Shown here piece by piece: positions 9,101-18,190 of a DNA stretch of 64,000 nucleotides. This DNA comes from an uncultured Selenomonadales bacterium (GTDB lineage: Bacteria > Bacillota > Negativicutes > Selenomonadales > Selenomonadaceae). The DNA is taken from the NCBI GenBank assembly GCA_946407095.1, contig CAMJMR010000005.1, forward strand, positions 1 through 64,000. The letters are read 5' to 3'. The notes under the pieces are model-generated. The model was given only the letters and a program-made list of their open reading frames with translations. It had not been told where the DNA came from and searched no databases. Made by a program: the position numbers and the translations under genes. Numbering within the stretch: the first letter of the stretch is position 1; each line of letters opens with the position of its first letter.

Positions 9101-10158
9101 CGGCGGCGGGCGTCAAAGCGGCATTGATTCTTTTGACGACGGGCGAGGCAGTCGACGCGGTTGGCATTACGGCACTGGACGGCACGCCGCTGAAAATCCC
9201 TGTTGCCCACGTCGAAAAACTTTCCGACGGCCTCCGCGCTGAAGTCGTAAAATTTTCGGGCGACGACCCCGACATAACCAACGGCGCATCGGTTTTCACG
9301 ACGGTGCGCAAAATTTTTGGCGACGAAATCATTTTTCGCGCAGGAGTCGGCGTAGGACACATCACCAAGCCAGGACTTCAACTGCCTGTGGGAGAGCCCG
9401 CCATCAATCCCGCGCCGAGGCAGTTGATTCGCAACGTTGCGGCGGAATTCAACATCGGCGGGCTTGAAGTCGAAATTTCAATCCCTGCAGGTGTCGAGCT
9501 TGCCAAGCGCACGCTGAATCCGATTTTGGGCGTCGAGGGCGGCTTGTCGATAATCGGCACGACGGGCGTCTTGCTACCCATGAGCGAGGAGGCGTTCAAG
9601 AATTCGCTTGTTCCGCAAATCGACGTTGCCAAGGCGGCAGGCTTCGATGAATTGGTTTTCGTCCCCGGAAAAATCGGCGAGACGATAGCCAAGCAACTTA
9701 ACTTCCCCGACGGCGCGATAATCCAGACGAGCAACTTTATCGGCTTCATGTTGGAGGCGGCGGCGGAGCGTGGCATTGCGAAAGTGATTTTGTGCGGACA
9801 CATCGGCAAGTTGGCGAAGGTCGCGGCTGGAGTCTTCCACACGCACAATCGCGTTGCTGACGGGCGGCTTGAGACTTTGGCGGCGTATTCGGCGGCGGCG
9901 GGTTTGCCTGCTTGCGAAGTTCAAAAAATCCTTGACGCCAACACCGCAGAGGACGCCGCGCAGATTATCGCCGCGAATCACTTGGAGCGCGTCTACAAGA
10001 CAATCGCGGCGCGGGCAAGCCTTCGGGCGGAGCGTTACGTTTTCGGTAAACTCAAAGTCAAAACGATTCTGGTTGACTACGCAGGCAAGATTTTAGGCAC
10101 CGACGTAGCTATTGGTGTACTAGAAATGCGCAGCATTTCGTTTCGGCGCGGTGATTAG
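9058..10158 (+). CDS. cbiD: Cobalt-precorrin-5B (C1)-methyltransferase
   Basis: LRSGYTTGACAAAGVKAAL; C-terminus extends into the S element. Confidence 0.9.
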   Translation: MKKILRSGYTTGACAAAGVKAALILLTTGEAVDAVGITALDGTPLKIPVAHVEKLSDGLRAEVVKFSGDDPDITNGASVFTTVRKIFGDEIIFRAGVGVGHITKPGLQLPVGEPAINPAPRQLIRNVAAEFNIGGLEVEISIPAGVELAKRTLNPILGVEGGLSIIGTTGVLLPMSEEAFKNSLVPQIDVAKAAGFDELVFVPGKIGETIAKQLNFPDGAIIQTSNFIGFMLEAAAERGIAKVILCGHIGKLAKVAAGVFHTHNRVADGRLETLAAYSAAAGLPACEVQKILDANTAEDAAQIIAANHLERVYKTIAARASLRAERYVFGKLKVKTILVDYAGKILGTDVAIGVLEMRSISFRRGD

Positions 10159-10271
10159 CTGAAGTTGTCGGACGGCACGGCGCGCTATCTGTTCCGCCGC
10201 TTCTAAAGCGGCCGGAAAGCTGAAAGTCAAAACGATTCTGGTTGACTACGCGGGCAGTATTTTAGGCAAAG
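10044..10271. repeat. S element (about 10104-10211) between two copies of the cbiD 3' end
   Basis: About 60-bp direct repeat (10044-10103 / 10212-10271); interior matches other S elements. Confidence 0.87.
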
Positions 10272-10318
10272 ATTAGCCAATTATGATATAATCGCCTCGA
10301 CAAGGAGGCGATTTTTTT

Positions 10319-11440
10319 ATGAGACTTTTGCACACGGCGGACTGGCACCTGGGCAAGACGTTGATGAATCGTTCGCTTATCGACGACCAAAAATTTATCC
10401 TCGATGAGATTTGCAAAGTCGTCGACGACCAAAAGCCGCAAGCGATAATCATTGCGGGCGACGTCTACGACCGCGCCGACCCTTCGCCCGAAGCCGTCGA
10501 CCTCTTCGACGAAATTTTATTCAAGCTGACCGAAAAGAAAATTCCCGTGCTGTGTATCGCTGGCAATCACGACAACGCGGAGCGCTTGAACTTCGGCAGC
10601 CGACTCTTCGCCAACAAAAAATTTTTCATCACGACGAAAACCGCCTTGGAGCCCGAAACCATTGCCTTGGATGACGACTTCGGCGCGGTTTATTTTTCGC
10701 TGATACCCTACTTTGAGCCCGCCGCGATTCGTGAAAAATTTTTCGACAAAGATTCGGAGCGGCTGACTTTCAACGCCGCGAACAGATTTTATATCGGCGA
10801 GGCGCGCAAAAAAATTCCTGCGGGCAAGCGCAGTGTTGCGATAGCGCATGTGTTCGTTGAGGGCGGCGAAGAATCGCCCGAATCGGAGCGCAAAATCGTA
10901 GGGACGGCGGGCAAGGTCGACGCGCAAATTTTTTCGGGCTACGACTACGCCGCGCTCGGACACCTTCACAAGCCGCACGTACCCAAAGACGCGCCCGAAA
11001 ATGTTCGCTACGCCGGTTCGCCGCTGAAATATTCCGCGCGGGAGGCAAAGCACGAAAAGGGCGTGACAATCGTCGAACTGGACGCCAAAGGCTTCGTGAG
11101 CGCAGAAAATATTCCACTGACGCCGCGCCGCGACTTGATTGACGTTTCGGGGACGCTTAACCATTTTCTTTCGCAGCCGCCCAACGACGCCTACGCCTAC
11201 GTCACGCTGACCGACGAAACCTTTGTTTACGACGCGCGGCAAAAATTGAGCGGCGTTTTCCCGTACATAATGGACGCCAAAAACAAAGCGCACTCAAAAG
11301 AATTCGTTTCGGCACCTGCGCGGAAAATTCGGGAGGAGGCGTCGCTTGCCGAGCAGTTCGCTGACTTTTTCGAGGAAATGACGCACAGAGCCTTGACCGA
11401 CGACGAACGGGCGGCTGTTGCGGAAATTTGCGGAGGATGA
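10319..11440 (+). CDS. sbcD: Exonuclease SbcD
   Basis: LHTADWHLGKTLMN, IAGDVYDRADPS, IAGNHDN. Confidence 0.95.
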   Translation: MRLLHTADWHLGKTLMNRSLIDDQKFILDEICKVVDDQKPQAIIIAGDVYDRADPSPEAVDLFDEILFKLTEKKIPVLCIAGNHDNAERLNFGSRLFANKKFFITTKTALEPETIALDDDFGAVYFSLIPYFEPAAIREKFFDKDSERLTFNAANRFYIGEARKKIPAGKRSVAIAHVFVEGGEESPESERKIVGTAGKVDAQIFSGYDYAALGHLHKPHVPKDAPENVRYAGSPLKYSAREAKHEKGVTIVELDAKGFVSAENIPLTPRRDLIDVSGTLNHFLSQPPNDAYAYVTLTDETFVYDARQKLSGVFPYIMDAKNKAHSKEFVSAPARKIREEASLAEQFADFFEEMTHRALTDDERAAVAEICGG

Positions 11441-11443
11441 GCC

Positions 11444-14074
11444 ATGAAACCTGTAAAATTGCAAATGAAGGCGTTCGGTCCCTACGTTGAGCAGGTCGTG
11501 CTGAACTTCGAGGCGGACTTGGGCGACGAGAAAATTTTTCTGATACATGGGGCGACGGGCGCGGGCAAGACGACGATTCTTGACGGCATTTGCTACGCGC
11601 TTTACGGCGAAACGTCCGGCAAGGCTTGCAAGGTCGAGGATATGCGCTCAAAGGGCGTGCCCGACAAAGTCGATACCGAAGTCGAATTCACTTTCCGCCT
11701 CGGCGCAGAGACTTATCGCTTGTGGCGCGGGATAAGCTATCACCCGAAAAGGAAAGACAACAAGTACCAAAAGCAAGCTGAACTTTATCGCGACGACCAT
11801 CTGCTTGCCGCCAAGGACGGCGAGATAAAACGCAAAGTCACGGAGCTGTTGGGCTTCAGTGCCGAACAGTTCAGGCAAGTAATTTTGTTGCCGCAAGGCG
11901 AGTTCAATAAATTTCTTTCCGCCGACGCCGACGAACGCCAAAAAGTTTTGAACGTCCTGTTCGATACCGAGCCCTATCAAAAAGTCGAGGCGGCATTAGA
12001 AGAACGCGCGAAGGTTGCGGCGTCCGAAAAGGATAGTCTCGAAAAAACTTACACGGAATTGGATAATCGGATAAAGGGCGCGGGCTCTCAAACCGTGGAG
12101 GAAGCCGCCGAGAAACTTTCCGCCGCCAAGCAAAAAGTTGCCGCGCTCAAGAAAAATTTCGACGCCGCACAAGCTCTGCTGACCGACGGGAAAATTTTGG
12201 CGGGCAAGTTCGCCGACTTGCAACGGACAAAATCAGACCTTGCCAAAGCGCAGATTCAGCTTGACGAGGCTGAAAAATCTTTCGCGACGGCTCAAGCGGA
12301 ATATCAACGGCGCGAGGCTGAAACCAATCGGCGCAAGGAACTGGACACGCTGGCTCACGACCTAAAGGACATTCAAGCGACGCTGACCGATTTGGGCGGC
12401 AAAAAATCTGCGCTCAAGGCGGCTGACGAAAAACTTGCGCGGGCGAAAAAAATCTTCACCGACTGCGAACAAAAGGCAAAACGTTACGAGGCACGGCTTG
12501 CCGACTTGAAGGCTGAAGAGCTTTCGCTTGCGGGTGCCGACGTTCGATTTGAACAGGCGAAGACGACTTTGGACAGGGCAGTCAAACGCGACGCCTTGCT
12601 AAGAGAAATTTCGCGGCTCAAAGGTGCTTTGGACTTAGAGCAGGAAAAATTTTCTGTCGTCAAGGAAAAGCTCAAAGCCGCGCAGATTGAATTGACGCGC
12701 TTGCAAATCGTCAACAGCGCCGCCTACCTTGCCACCCAACTCAAAGACGGCGAACCTTGCCCCGTATGCGGCTCGCTCGAACACCCCGCCGTTATCGCCG
12801 ACGCCATACCGACCGCCGACGAAATCAAAGCCGCTCAAAGGAATGTCGAACGCCTCACGCACGATAATTCTCAACAGGAACGAACCGTTGCCAAAATGGC
12901 TGGCGAATTGTCTTCGCGGGAAAATCAGCTGAAAGATTTTGATGACGTGCCCGACTCGCAAGCGGCGAAAAATATTCACGAAGACGCCAAGCAAAAATCC
13001 GCCGCGCTCGCCGAATGTCGAAGGCGCATAGAAAAGGGCAACCGTTGCGTTGAAGAGAACAACTCCGCGCTGAAAGCCGCCGACAACGATAAAAACGCCG
13101 CGAAGGAGTTGGTAGCCAAGCTTGCGGGCGAAATCGACGGACTTCAAAGCAAAGTGCCCGAAAAATATTCCGACAATCGCCAACAGCTTGCCACGGACTT
13201 GAACGCGGCGCAAAACGAATTCAAGCAGCTCGACACCGCATGGAAAGCCGCTCAAGAACAATTCCGTAAAGCCGAAACGACAAAATCTGCGCGGGCGGCG
13301 ACACTCGCCAACATACAGAAAAATTTCGACAACCTTCAAGCGGCTGTGGCAGGCAAGACGCCTCCCGATTTGGATTCGCTCAAAGAGCAGGCTGATGCGG
13401 CAAGGGAAAGCTACAGCTCGGCAATCGGTGAGGAAGCAAGGCTCGAAAAGGACTTCAACGCGCTGAAAGAAAACTTTGACAAGCGGGCGGCGGTCAAAGC
13501 ACAACTCGACGTTGCCGAAAAAATTTCCGAAATGTGGCGCAGACTGTCCGACGTTGCCAACGCGACGGGCAGGGGCGAAGCGGAGCTGAAAATTTCCTTC
13601 CAACGCTACTACTTGTCGACGATGTTCAACGATGTCGTGACGGAGGCGAACAATCGGCTGCTGAAGATGAGCAACGGGCGATACCTGTTTCAAATGAAGG
13701 ACGCGGGCAATACTAAGGCGAAAAGTGCCGGCTTGAACTTGGAAATTTGGGACGAATCCACGGGCTCGGCGCGTCCCGTCGAAACTTTAAGCGGCGGCGA
13801 AAGTTTTATGGCGTCGTTGTCATTGGCGTTGGGCTTGGCGGCTGTCGTTCAGAACAGAGTCGGCGGCATACAGCTCGACACAATTTTTATCGACGAAGGT
13901 TTCGGCTCGCTGGATATGGAGGCACTTGACCACGCCGTCTCAACGATTATCGAACAGAGCGGCGGGCGGCTTGTCGGCATCATTTCGCACGTCGAAGAGC
14001 TGAAAAGTCAGATACCCGTTCGGCTGGAAGTGACGGCGGGCAAGGCGGGCAGCCGCGCGAAATTTGAGCGATAG
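11444..14074 (+). CDS. sbcC: Exonuclease SbcC
   Basis: GATGAGKTTILDGICYALYG; CPVCGS zinc hook; LSGGESFMASLSLALGLA. Confidence 0.95.
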   Translation: MKPVKLQMKAFGPYVEQVVLNFEADLGDEKIFLIHGATGAGKTTILDGICYALYGETSGKACKVEDMRSKGVPDKVDTEVEFTFRLGAETYRLWRGISYHPKRKDNKYQKQAELYRDDHLLAAKDGEIKRKVTELLGFSAEQFRQVILLPQGEFNKFLSADADERQKVLNVLFDTEPYQKVEAALEERAKVAASEKDSLEKTYTELDNRIKGAGSQTVEEAAEKLSAAKQKVAALKKNFDAAQALLTDGKILAGKFADLQRTKSDLAKAQIQLDEAEKSFATAQAEYQRREAETNRRKELDTLAHDLKDIQATLTDLGGKKSALKAADEKLARAKKIFTDCEQKAKRYEARLADLKAEELSLAGADVRFEQAKTTLDRAVKRDALLREISRLKGALDLEQEKFSVVKEKLKAAQIELTRLQIVNSAAYLATQLKDGEPCPVCGSLEHPAVIADAIPTADEIKAAQRNVERLTHDNSQQERTVAKMAGELSSRENQLKDFDDVPDSQAAKNIHEDAKQKSAALAECRRRIEKGNRCVEENNSALKAADNDKNAAKELVAKLAGEIDGLQSKVPEKYSDNRQQLATDLNAAQNEFKQLDTAWKAAQEQFRKAETTKSARAATLANIQKNFDNLQAAVAGKTPPDLDSLKEQADAARESYSSAIGEEARLEKDFNALKENFDKRAAVKAQLDVAEKISEMWRRLSDVANATGRGEAELKISFQRYYLSTMFNDVVTEANNRLLKMSNGRYLFQMKDAGNTKAKSAGLNLEIWDESTGSARPVETLSGGESFMASLSLALGLAAVVQNRVGGIQLDTIFIDEGFGSLDMEALDHAVSTIIEQSGGRLVGIISHVEELKSQIPVRLEVTAGKAGSRAKFER

Positions 14075-14103
14075 ACGATTCACATTCAGAAAGGCAGAGG
14101 GTT

Positions 14104-14287
14104 TAAGCTTATGATTGAAATCTTTGACGGGGGCCGCTTTAGAAGCGGCGCAAGCGTGACGCTTGACCCAGATAGCGCGCCGTGCTGTCCGACACTTCAC
14201 GCGTTATCGCCGCGACGGAACGCAACGCTAGCGCATTGCTAGTTTCGTATCTTTGGAGGAAACTTTTATGATTGAAATCTTTGACGG
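14104..14287. repeat. S element (about 14131-14250) between two copies of the metH 5' end
   Basis: TTATGATTGAAATCTTTGACGG at 14109-14130 and 14266-14287. Confidence 0.85.
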
Positions 14288-16637
14288 AGCAATGGGTACA
14301 ATGCTCCAAGCGGGCGGGCTCAAGGCGGGTGCTTGTCCCGAATTGATGAACGTCGACGCCGCCGAGGTCGTCAAGCAGATTCACCGCGCCTATATCTACG
14401 CCGGCGCAACCATTATCGAAACGAACACTTTCGGCGCAAGCAGGCTCAAGCTCAATCACTACGGGCTTGCCGACCGCGTTCGCGAACTCAACTTTGCCGC
14501 CGTGAAAATCGCCAAGGATGCCGCGCAGGCTCAAGCAAAGGTCGCGGGCTCAATGGGTCCTACAGGAAAGTTTATCGCGCCATTGGGCGATTTGGACTTC
14601 GACGACGCCTACGACATTTTCCGCGAACAGGCAACGGCATTGGCGGAGGCGGGCGCAGATTTTCTGATTATCGAAACGTGCATTGACATTCAGGAGATGC
14701 GGGCGGCACTGCTTGCGGCAAAGGACGCTTGCAACCTGCCCGTAATCTGTCAGCTGTCGTATTCGGAGGACGGGCGCACCGTCACGGGCACAGACCCGCA
14801 ATCTGCCGCAGTGATTTTGGAGGCAATGGGCGCGTCGATTATCGGCGTGAACTGCTCGCTCGGTCCCGAACAGCTCGTCCCCGTCGTCAAGGTTTTGGCG
14901 GAAAATTGCCGCGTACCCGTCAGCGTGCAGCCTAATGCCGGGATGCCCTACCTTGAAGGCGGCGTGACGAAATTCCCCATGGACGCAAAAACTTTCGGCT
15001 CGTGGGGCAAGGCTCTCGTCGAAGCGGGCGCGACTTACCTCGGAGGCTGTTGCGGCACGACGCCCGACCATATCCGCGAACTCGCCGATGCCGTCAAAAA
15101 ACTAGTCCCCAGTCCCCAGTCCCTAGTCCCTAGAAAGCTGATGTTGGCAAGCCGCAGTAAAACCGTCGTCATTGACAAGACCACCACGACGCTGATTGGC
15201 GAACGAATCAACCCGACGGGCAGAAAGAAACTCGCCGCCGAAATTCGCGAAGGCTCGCTGTTGGGCGTCAAGCGCGACGCGCTCAATCAAGTCAAGGCGG
15301 GTGCACAAGTCCTCGACGTCAACATGGGCGTAGGCGGCATTGACCAGGCGACGATGATGGCAAAGGCCGTTCGCGAAATCGCGCAGATAACCGACGCCCC
15401 GCTTGCCATTGACACGAGCGACGTTGCGGCATTGGAGGCGGGCTTGAAAAGTTTCCCAGGACGTGCGCTGATTAACTCTGTCAGCGCGGAGCCCGAACGC
15501 CTCGAAAAATTTTTGCCGCTCGCCAAACGCTACGGCGCAGCGATTTTGATTTTGCCGCTCACCGCTCACGGCGTCCCGAAAACTGCCGACGAACGCGCTC
15601 AAGTTGCGGCAACGATAATCGACGCGGCGAAGGCTCAAGGGCTCGACGACGGCGACTTCCTCCTCGACGCGCTGGTTATGACGATTTCCGCCGACGCCAA
15701 CGCTTGCCTGGAAGTGCTGAAGACTTTGCGCTTCTACCGCGAACGCTTCGACTTGCCGACGACGATGGGCTTAAGCAATATTTCTTTCGGGCTGCCGAAT
15801 CGCCCGCTGATTAACTCGACGTTCTTCGCCATGTGCCTTGCCAACGGGCTCGACGCGCCGATTATGAATCCTTACAACGAATCAATGCAGGACGTCCTCA
15901 AAGCCGCCGCCGCGTTGCTTGCCCGCGACCCGAATGGCTTGAACTTCAGCAGGAACAAGGAACAAGGAACAAGGGACAAGGAGCCGCTTGACTTGCCCGT
16001 TATCGACGCCGTTAAGTTGGCGATTCGGGAGGGCGACAAGGACGAAATCCCCGCGCTGATAAAAAAAGCCGTCGACGAAAAATTTTCTGCCGATGAGATA
16101 ACCGAACGCGCTTTGACTGCCGCAATGAACGAACTCGGCGAAGACTTCGGCTCGGGCAAAATTTTCTTGCCGCAAGTGCTGTTGAGCGCGGAGACCATGC
16201 GCCTTGCCTTCGACGAACTCAAAAAGCTTTTCCCCGCGCAGGAGGCCAAGACTCAAGGGACGTTCGTTATCGCGACGGTAAAGGGCGACGTTCACGACTT
16301 GGGCAAGAATATCGTCGGCGCACTGCTCGCCAACAGCGGCTTTAAGCTCGTCGACCTCGGCAAGGACGTTGACTCGGCGGAAATTGTTCGCGCCGCGCTG
16401 GAACATGACGCCGATATCGTGGGCTTGTGCGCGCTGATGACGACGACGATGATTCAGATTGACAAGGTTATCGCTGATCTTCACGCGGCGGGCTCGGCGG
16501 CGAAGGTGATGGTCGGCGGCGCGGCTCTTACGCAGGAATATGCCGACTCGGCGGGCGCGGACGCTTATGCCAAGGACGGCGTGGAGGCTGTGCGGCTCGC
16601 GAAAAAAATGCTTGAAACGGTGAATCGCGATGGCTAA
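14268..16637 (+). CDS. metH: Cobalamin-dependent methionine synthase (Hcy, pterin-binding and B12-binding domains; no activation domain)
   Basis: MIEIFDGAMGTMLQAGG; GGCCGTTPDHI; GERINPTGRKK; VKGDVHDLGKNIVGALL. Confidence 0.93.
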   Translation: MIEIFDGAMGTMLQAGGLKAGACPELMNVDAAEVVKQIHRAYIYAGATIIETNTFGASRLKLNHYGLADRVRELNFAAVKIAKDAAQAQAKVAGSMGPTGKFIAPLGDLDFDDAYDIFREQATALAEAGADFLIIETCIDIQEMRAALLAAKDACNLPVICQLSYSEDGRTVTGTDPQSAAVILEAMGASIIGVNCSLGPEQLVPVVKVLAENCRVPVSVQPNAGMPYLEGGVTKFPMDAKTFGSWGKALVEAGATYLGGCCGTTPDHIRELADAVKKLVPSPQSLVPRKLMLASRSKTVVIDKTTTTLIGERINPTGRKKLAAEIREGSLLGVKRDALNQVKAGAQVLDVNMGVGGIDQATMMAKAVREIAQITDAPLAIDTSDVAALEAGLKSFPGRALINSVSAEPERLEKFLPLAKRYGAAILILPLTAHGVPKTADERAQVAATIIDAAKAQGLDDGDFLLDALVMTISADANACLEVLKTLRFYRERFDLPTTMGLSNISFGLPNRPLINSTFFAMCLANGLDAPIMNPYNESMQDVLKAAAALLARDPNGLNFSRNKEQGTRDKEPLDLPVIDAVKLAIREGDKDEIPALIKKAVDEKFSADEITERALTAAMNELGEDFGSGKIFLPQVLLSAETMRLAFDELKKLFPAQEAKTQGTFVIATVKGDVHDLGKNIVGALLANSGFKLVDLGKDVDSAEIVRAALEHDADIVGLCALMTTTMIQIDKVIADLHAAGSAAKVMVGGAALTQEYADSAGADAYAKDGVEAVRLAKKMLETVNRDG
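15096..15136. repeat. Heptamer repeat (GTCCCYA)4 inside metH
   Basis: GTCCCCA GTCCCCA GTCCCTA GTCCCTA. Confidence 0.85.
15952..15985. repeat. Heptamer repeat (GGAACAA)3 GGGACAA inside metH
   Basis: Direct reading. Confidence 0.85.
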
Positions 16638-17094
16638 GCAAAAAAAATCCGCGCTGGCGAAGGCGACGGACTTGTTGGCGAATCAGGAACAAAGCTCGGT
16701 GGTTTTGCGGCGGAAATTGCTCGCTCGGAAATACGACGCCGCCGAAGTGGACGCCGCGCTCGAAAAACTCAAGCAGTACAACTATCTGGACGACGCGGAG
16801 GCTTGCCGGCGGCAGTTTGAAATTCTCTACTCGGAGGGCAAACTCGGCGTGCGGCAGATTGTCGTAAAGCTGATTCAGCGCGGCTTCGACAAAAACTTTA
16901 TCGACAGCCTGATTCCCGCCGACGCCGACGCTCACGACTTGACGGTTGCCGCGCAGGTGCTCGAAAGGAAATTCACGCGCGGCAAGGTCGACAGGGCTAA
17001 GGCGTGGCAATTCCTGGCGGCTCGCGGCTTCGACGGCGAAATTATTTCGGCAATACTCGATGACTTCACGGGAGGCGAAACCTTTGCTGAATGA
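16630..17094 (+). CDS. recX: Regulatory protein RecX
   Basis: Overlaps metH end; LKQYNYLDDAEACRRQFEILYSEGKLGVRQIVVKLIQRGF. Confidence 0.85.
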   Translation: MAKQKKSALAKATDLLANQEQSSVVLRRKLLARKYDAAEVDAALEKLKQYNYLDDAEACRRQFEILYSEGKLGVRQIVVKLIQRGFDKNFIDSLIPADADAHDLTVAAQVLERKFTRGKVDRAKAWQFLAARGFDGEIISAILDDFTGGETFAE

Positions 17095-17563
17095 CGAACT
17101 GCTTGCCCAAATCGAAACTTATCTGGCGGCGAACTTTATAGAGCCCGCACCCAAGCCTCCGAAGCTGCCGAAGCGGTCGGAACGCCTTGACGTTGTCGCA
17201 GTTCAGCATGCTTGCCTGTCGGTCGAACGTTTTGCGGCGAAAAGGAAAGTTGTCCCTAAAGCCAAGCTTGCCGAACACCTCAAGCAACTCAAAGAGACTT
17301 TCCCGCAATACTTGCTGAACTTCATAGCGGAGCGCGGGCGGAACGAAGTCGACGTGTACAAGCGGGCACGACTTAGCCGACAAATTTTTTCCAAACTGCG
17401 CACGCAAAAGGGCTACATGCCTCGCAAGCGGACGATTATCGCGATAGCCTTTGCCATGGAGCTGACGCTCGACGAGACGCAAGACTTGTTGGAGCGCGGC
17501 GGCTATTCGCTGTCGCCGTCAATCAAGGAGGATGTCATTATCAGTTTCTTCTTTGAAAATTAA
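17084..17563 (+). CDS. HTH-containing protein, apparently truncated by a premature stop
   Basis: RARLSRQIFSKLRTQKGYMPRKRTIIAIAFAMELTLDETQDLLERGGYSLSPSIKEDVIISFFFEN; frame continues after TAA as IYDFFEINEALFYHFGFKPLN*. Confidence 0.65.
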   Translation: MLNDELLAQIETYLAANFIEPAPKPPKLPKRSERLDVVAVQHACLSVERFAAKRKVVPKAKLAEHLKQLKETFPQYLLNFIAERGRNEVDVYKRARLSRQIFSKLRTQKGYMPRKRTIIAIAFAMELTLDETQDLLERGGYSLSPSIKEDVIISFFFEN

Positions 17564-17713
17564 ATCTACGACTTCTTTGAGATAAACGAGGCGTTTTATC
17601 ATTTCGGCTTCAAGCCGCTGAATTGAATTGTCACTTTCAAAGAGACCATTTCCCCTGCGATTTGTGCTACTGTACAATAAAAAATTTTTGCACAATCGGA
17701 AGGGGAAATTTTT

Positions 17714-17806
17714 ATGAGAAAATTTATTGCCGCCGTTCTCTGCGCGGGTACGCTCTTCGGAAGTCGAATTGATGAAAGAATCTCGGCGATTAGGGTTTGT
17801 TGGTAA
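17714..17806 (+). pseudogene. Short exported-protein 5' fragment cut by an L element
   Basis: RBS-like AAGGGGAA then MRKFIAAVLCAGTLFGSRIDERISAIRVCW*. Confidence 0.5.
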
Positions 17807-18138
17807 ATTAACGAAGACGTTGCAAAGGTCAGAGGCGCGCAAGGACGCGCGCCGCCGGCAACAAAAACATGGAAGTTTTTTTGCCGGCACAAACGGCTTC
17901 GGTTTCGATTCCTGTGCAAAATTCGATTCGTTGCGGTTATGAGAGGTTTTTATCGCCCCGCGCGTAGCGGCGCAAGCGTGACGCTTGACCCAGTTGACGC
18001 GCTGAAACTCGTTGACGGCTTAAGGGTGGATGCCGCGTCCCAGCTGTTCCCCCGCTTTTAAAGCGGGTCTTTCGCCAGTGAAAGAAAGTAGATTCTAAAC
18101 GCCGAATCAGAATCGACAAACTCAATTTACCAACAGAC
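17793..18138 (-). repeat. L element with a nested S-like element (about 17960-18070)
   Basis: GGGTTTGTTGGTAAATT ... AATTTACCAACAGAC ends; S-like CGCAAGCGTGACGCTTGACCCAG...CTGTTCCCCCGCTTTTAAAGCGGG inside. Confidence 0.75.
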
Positions 18139-18190
18139 GCAAGCAAACCGCACGGTGTTTCAATCACGATTCAGTAAGGAGGGCTAATCA

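Noticed and set aside
12635-13693. Antisense ORF inside sbcC (352 aa)
   Set aside because: Overlaps a clearly coding gene; Arg/Phe-rich shadow composition.
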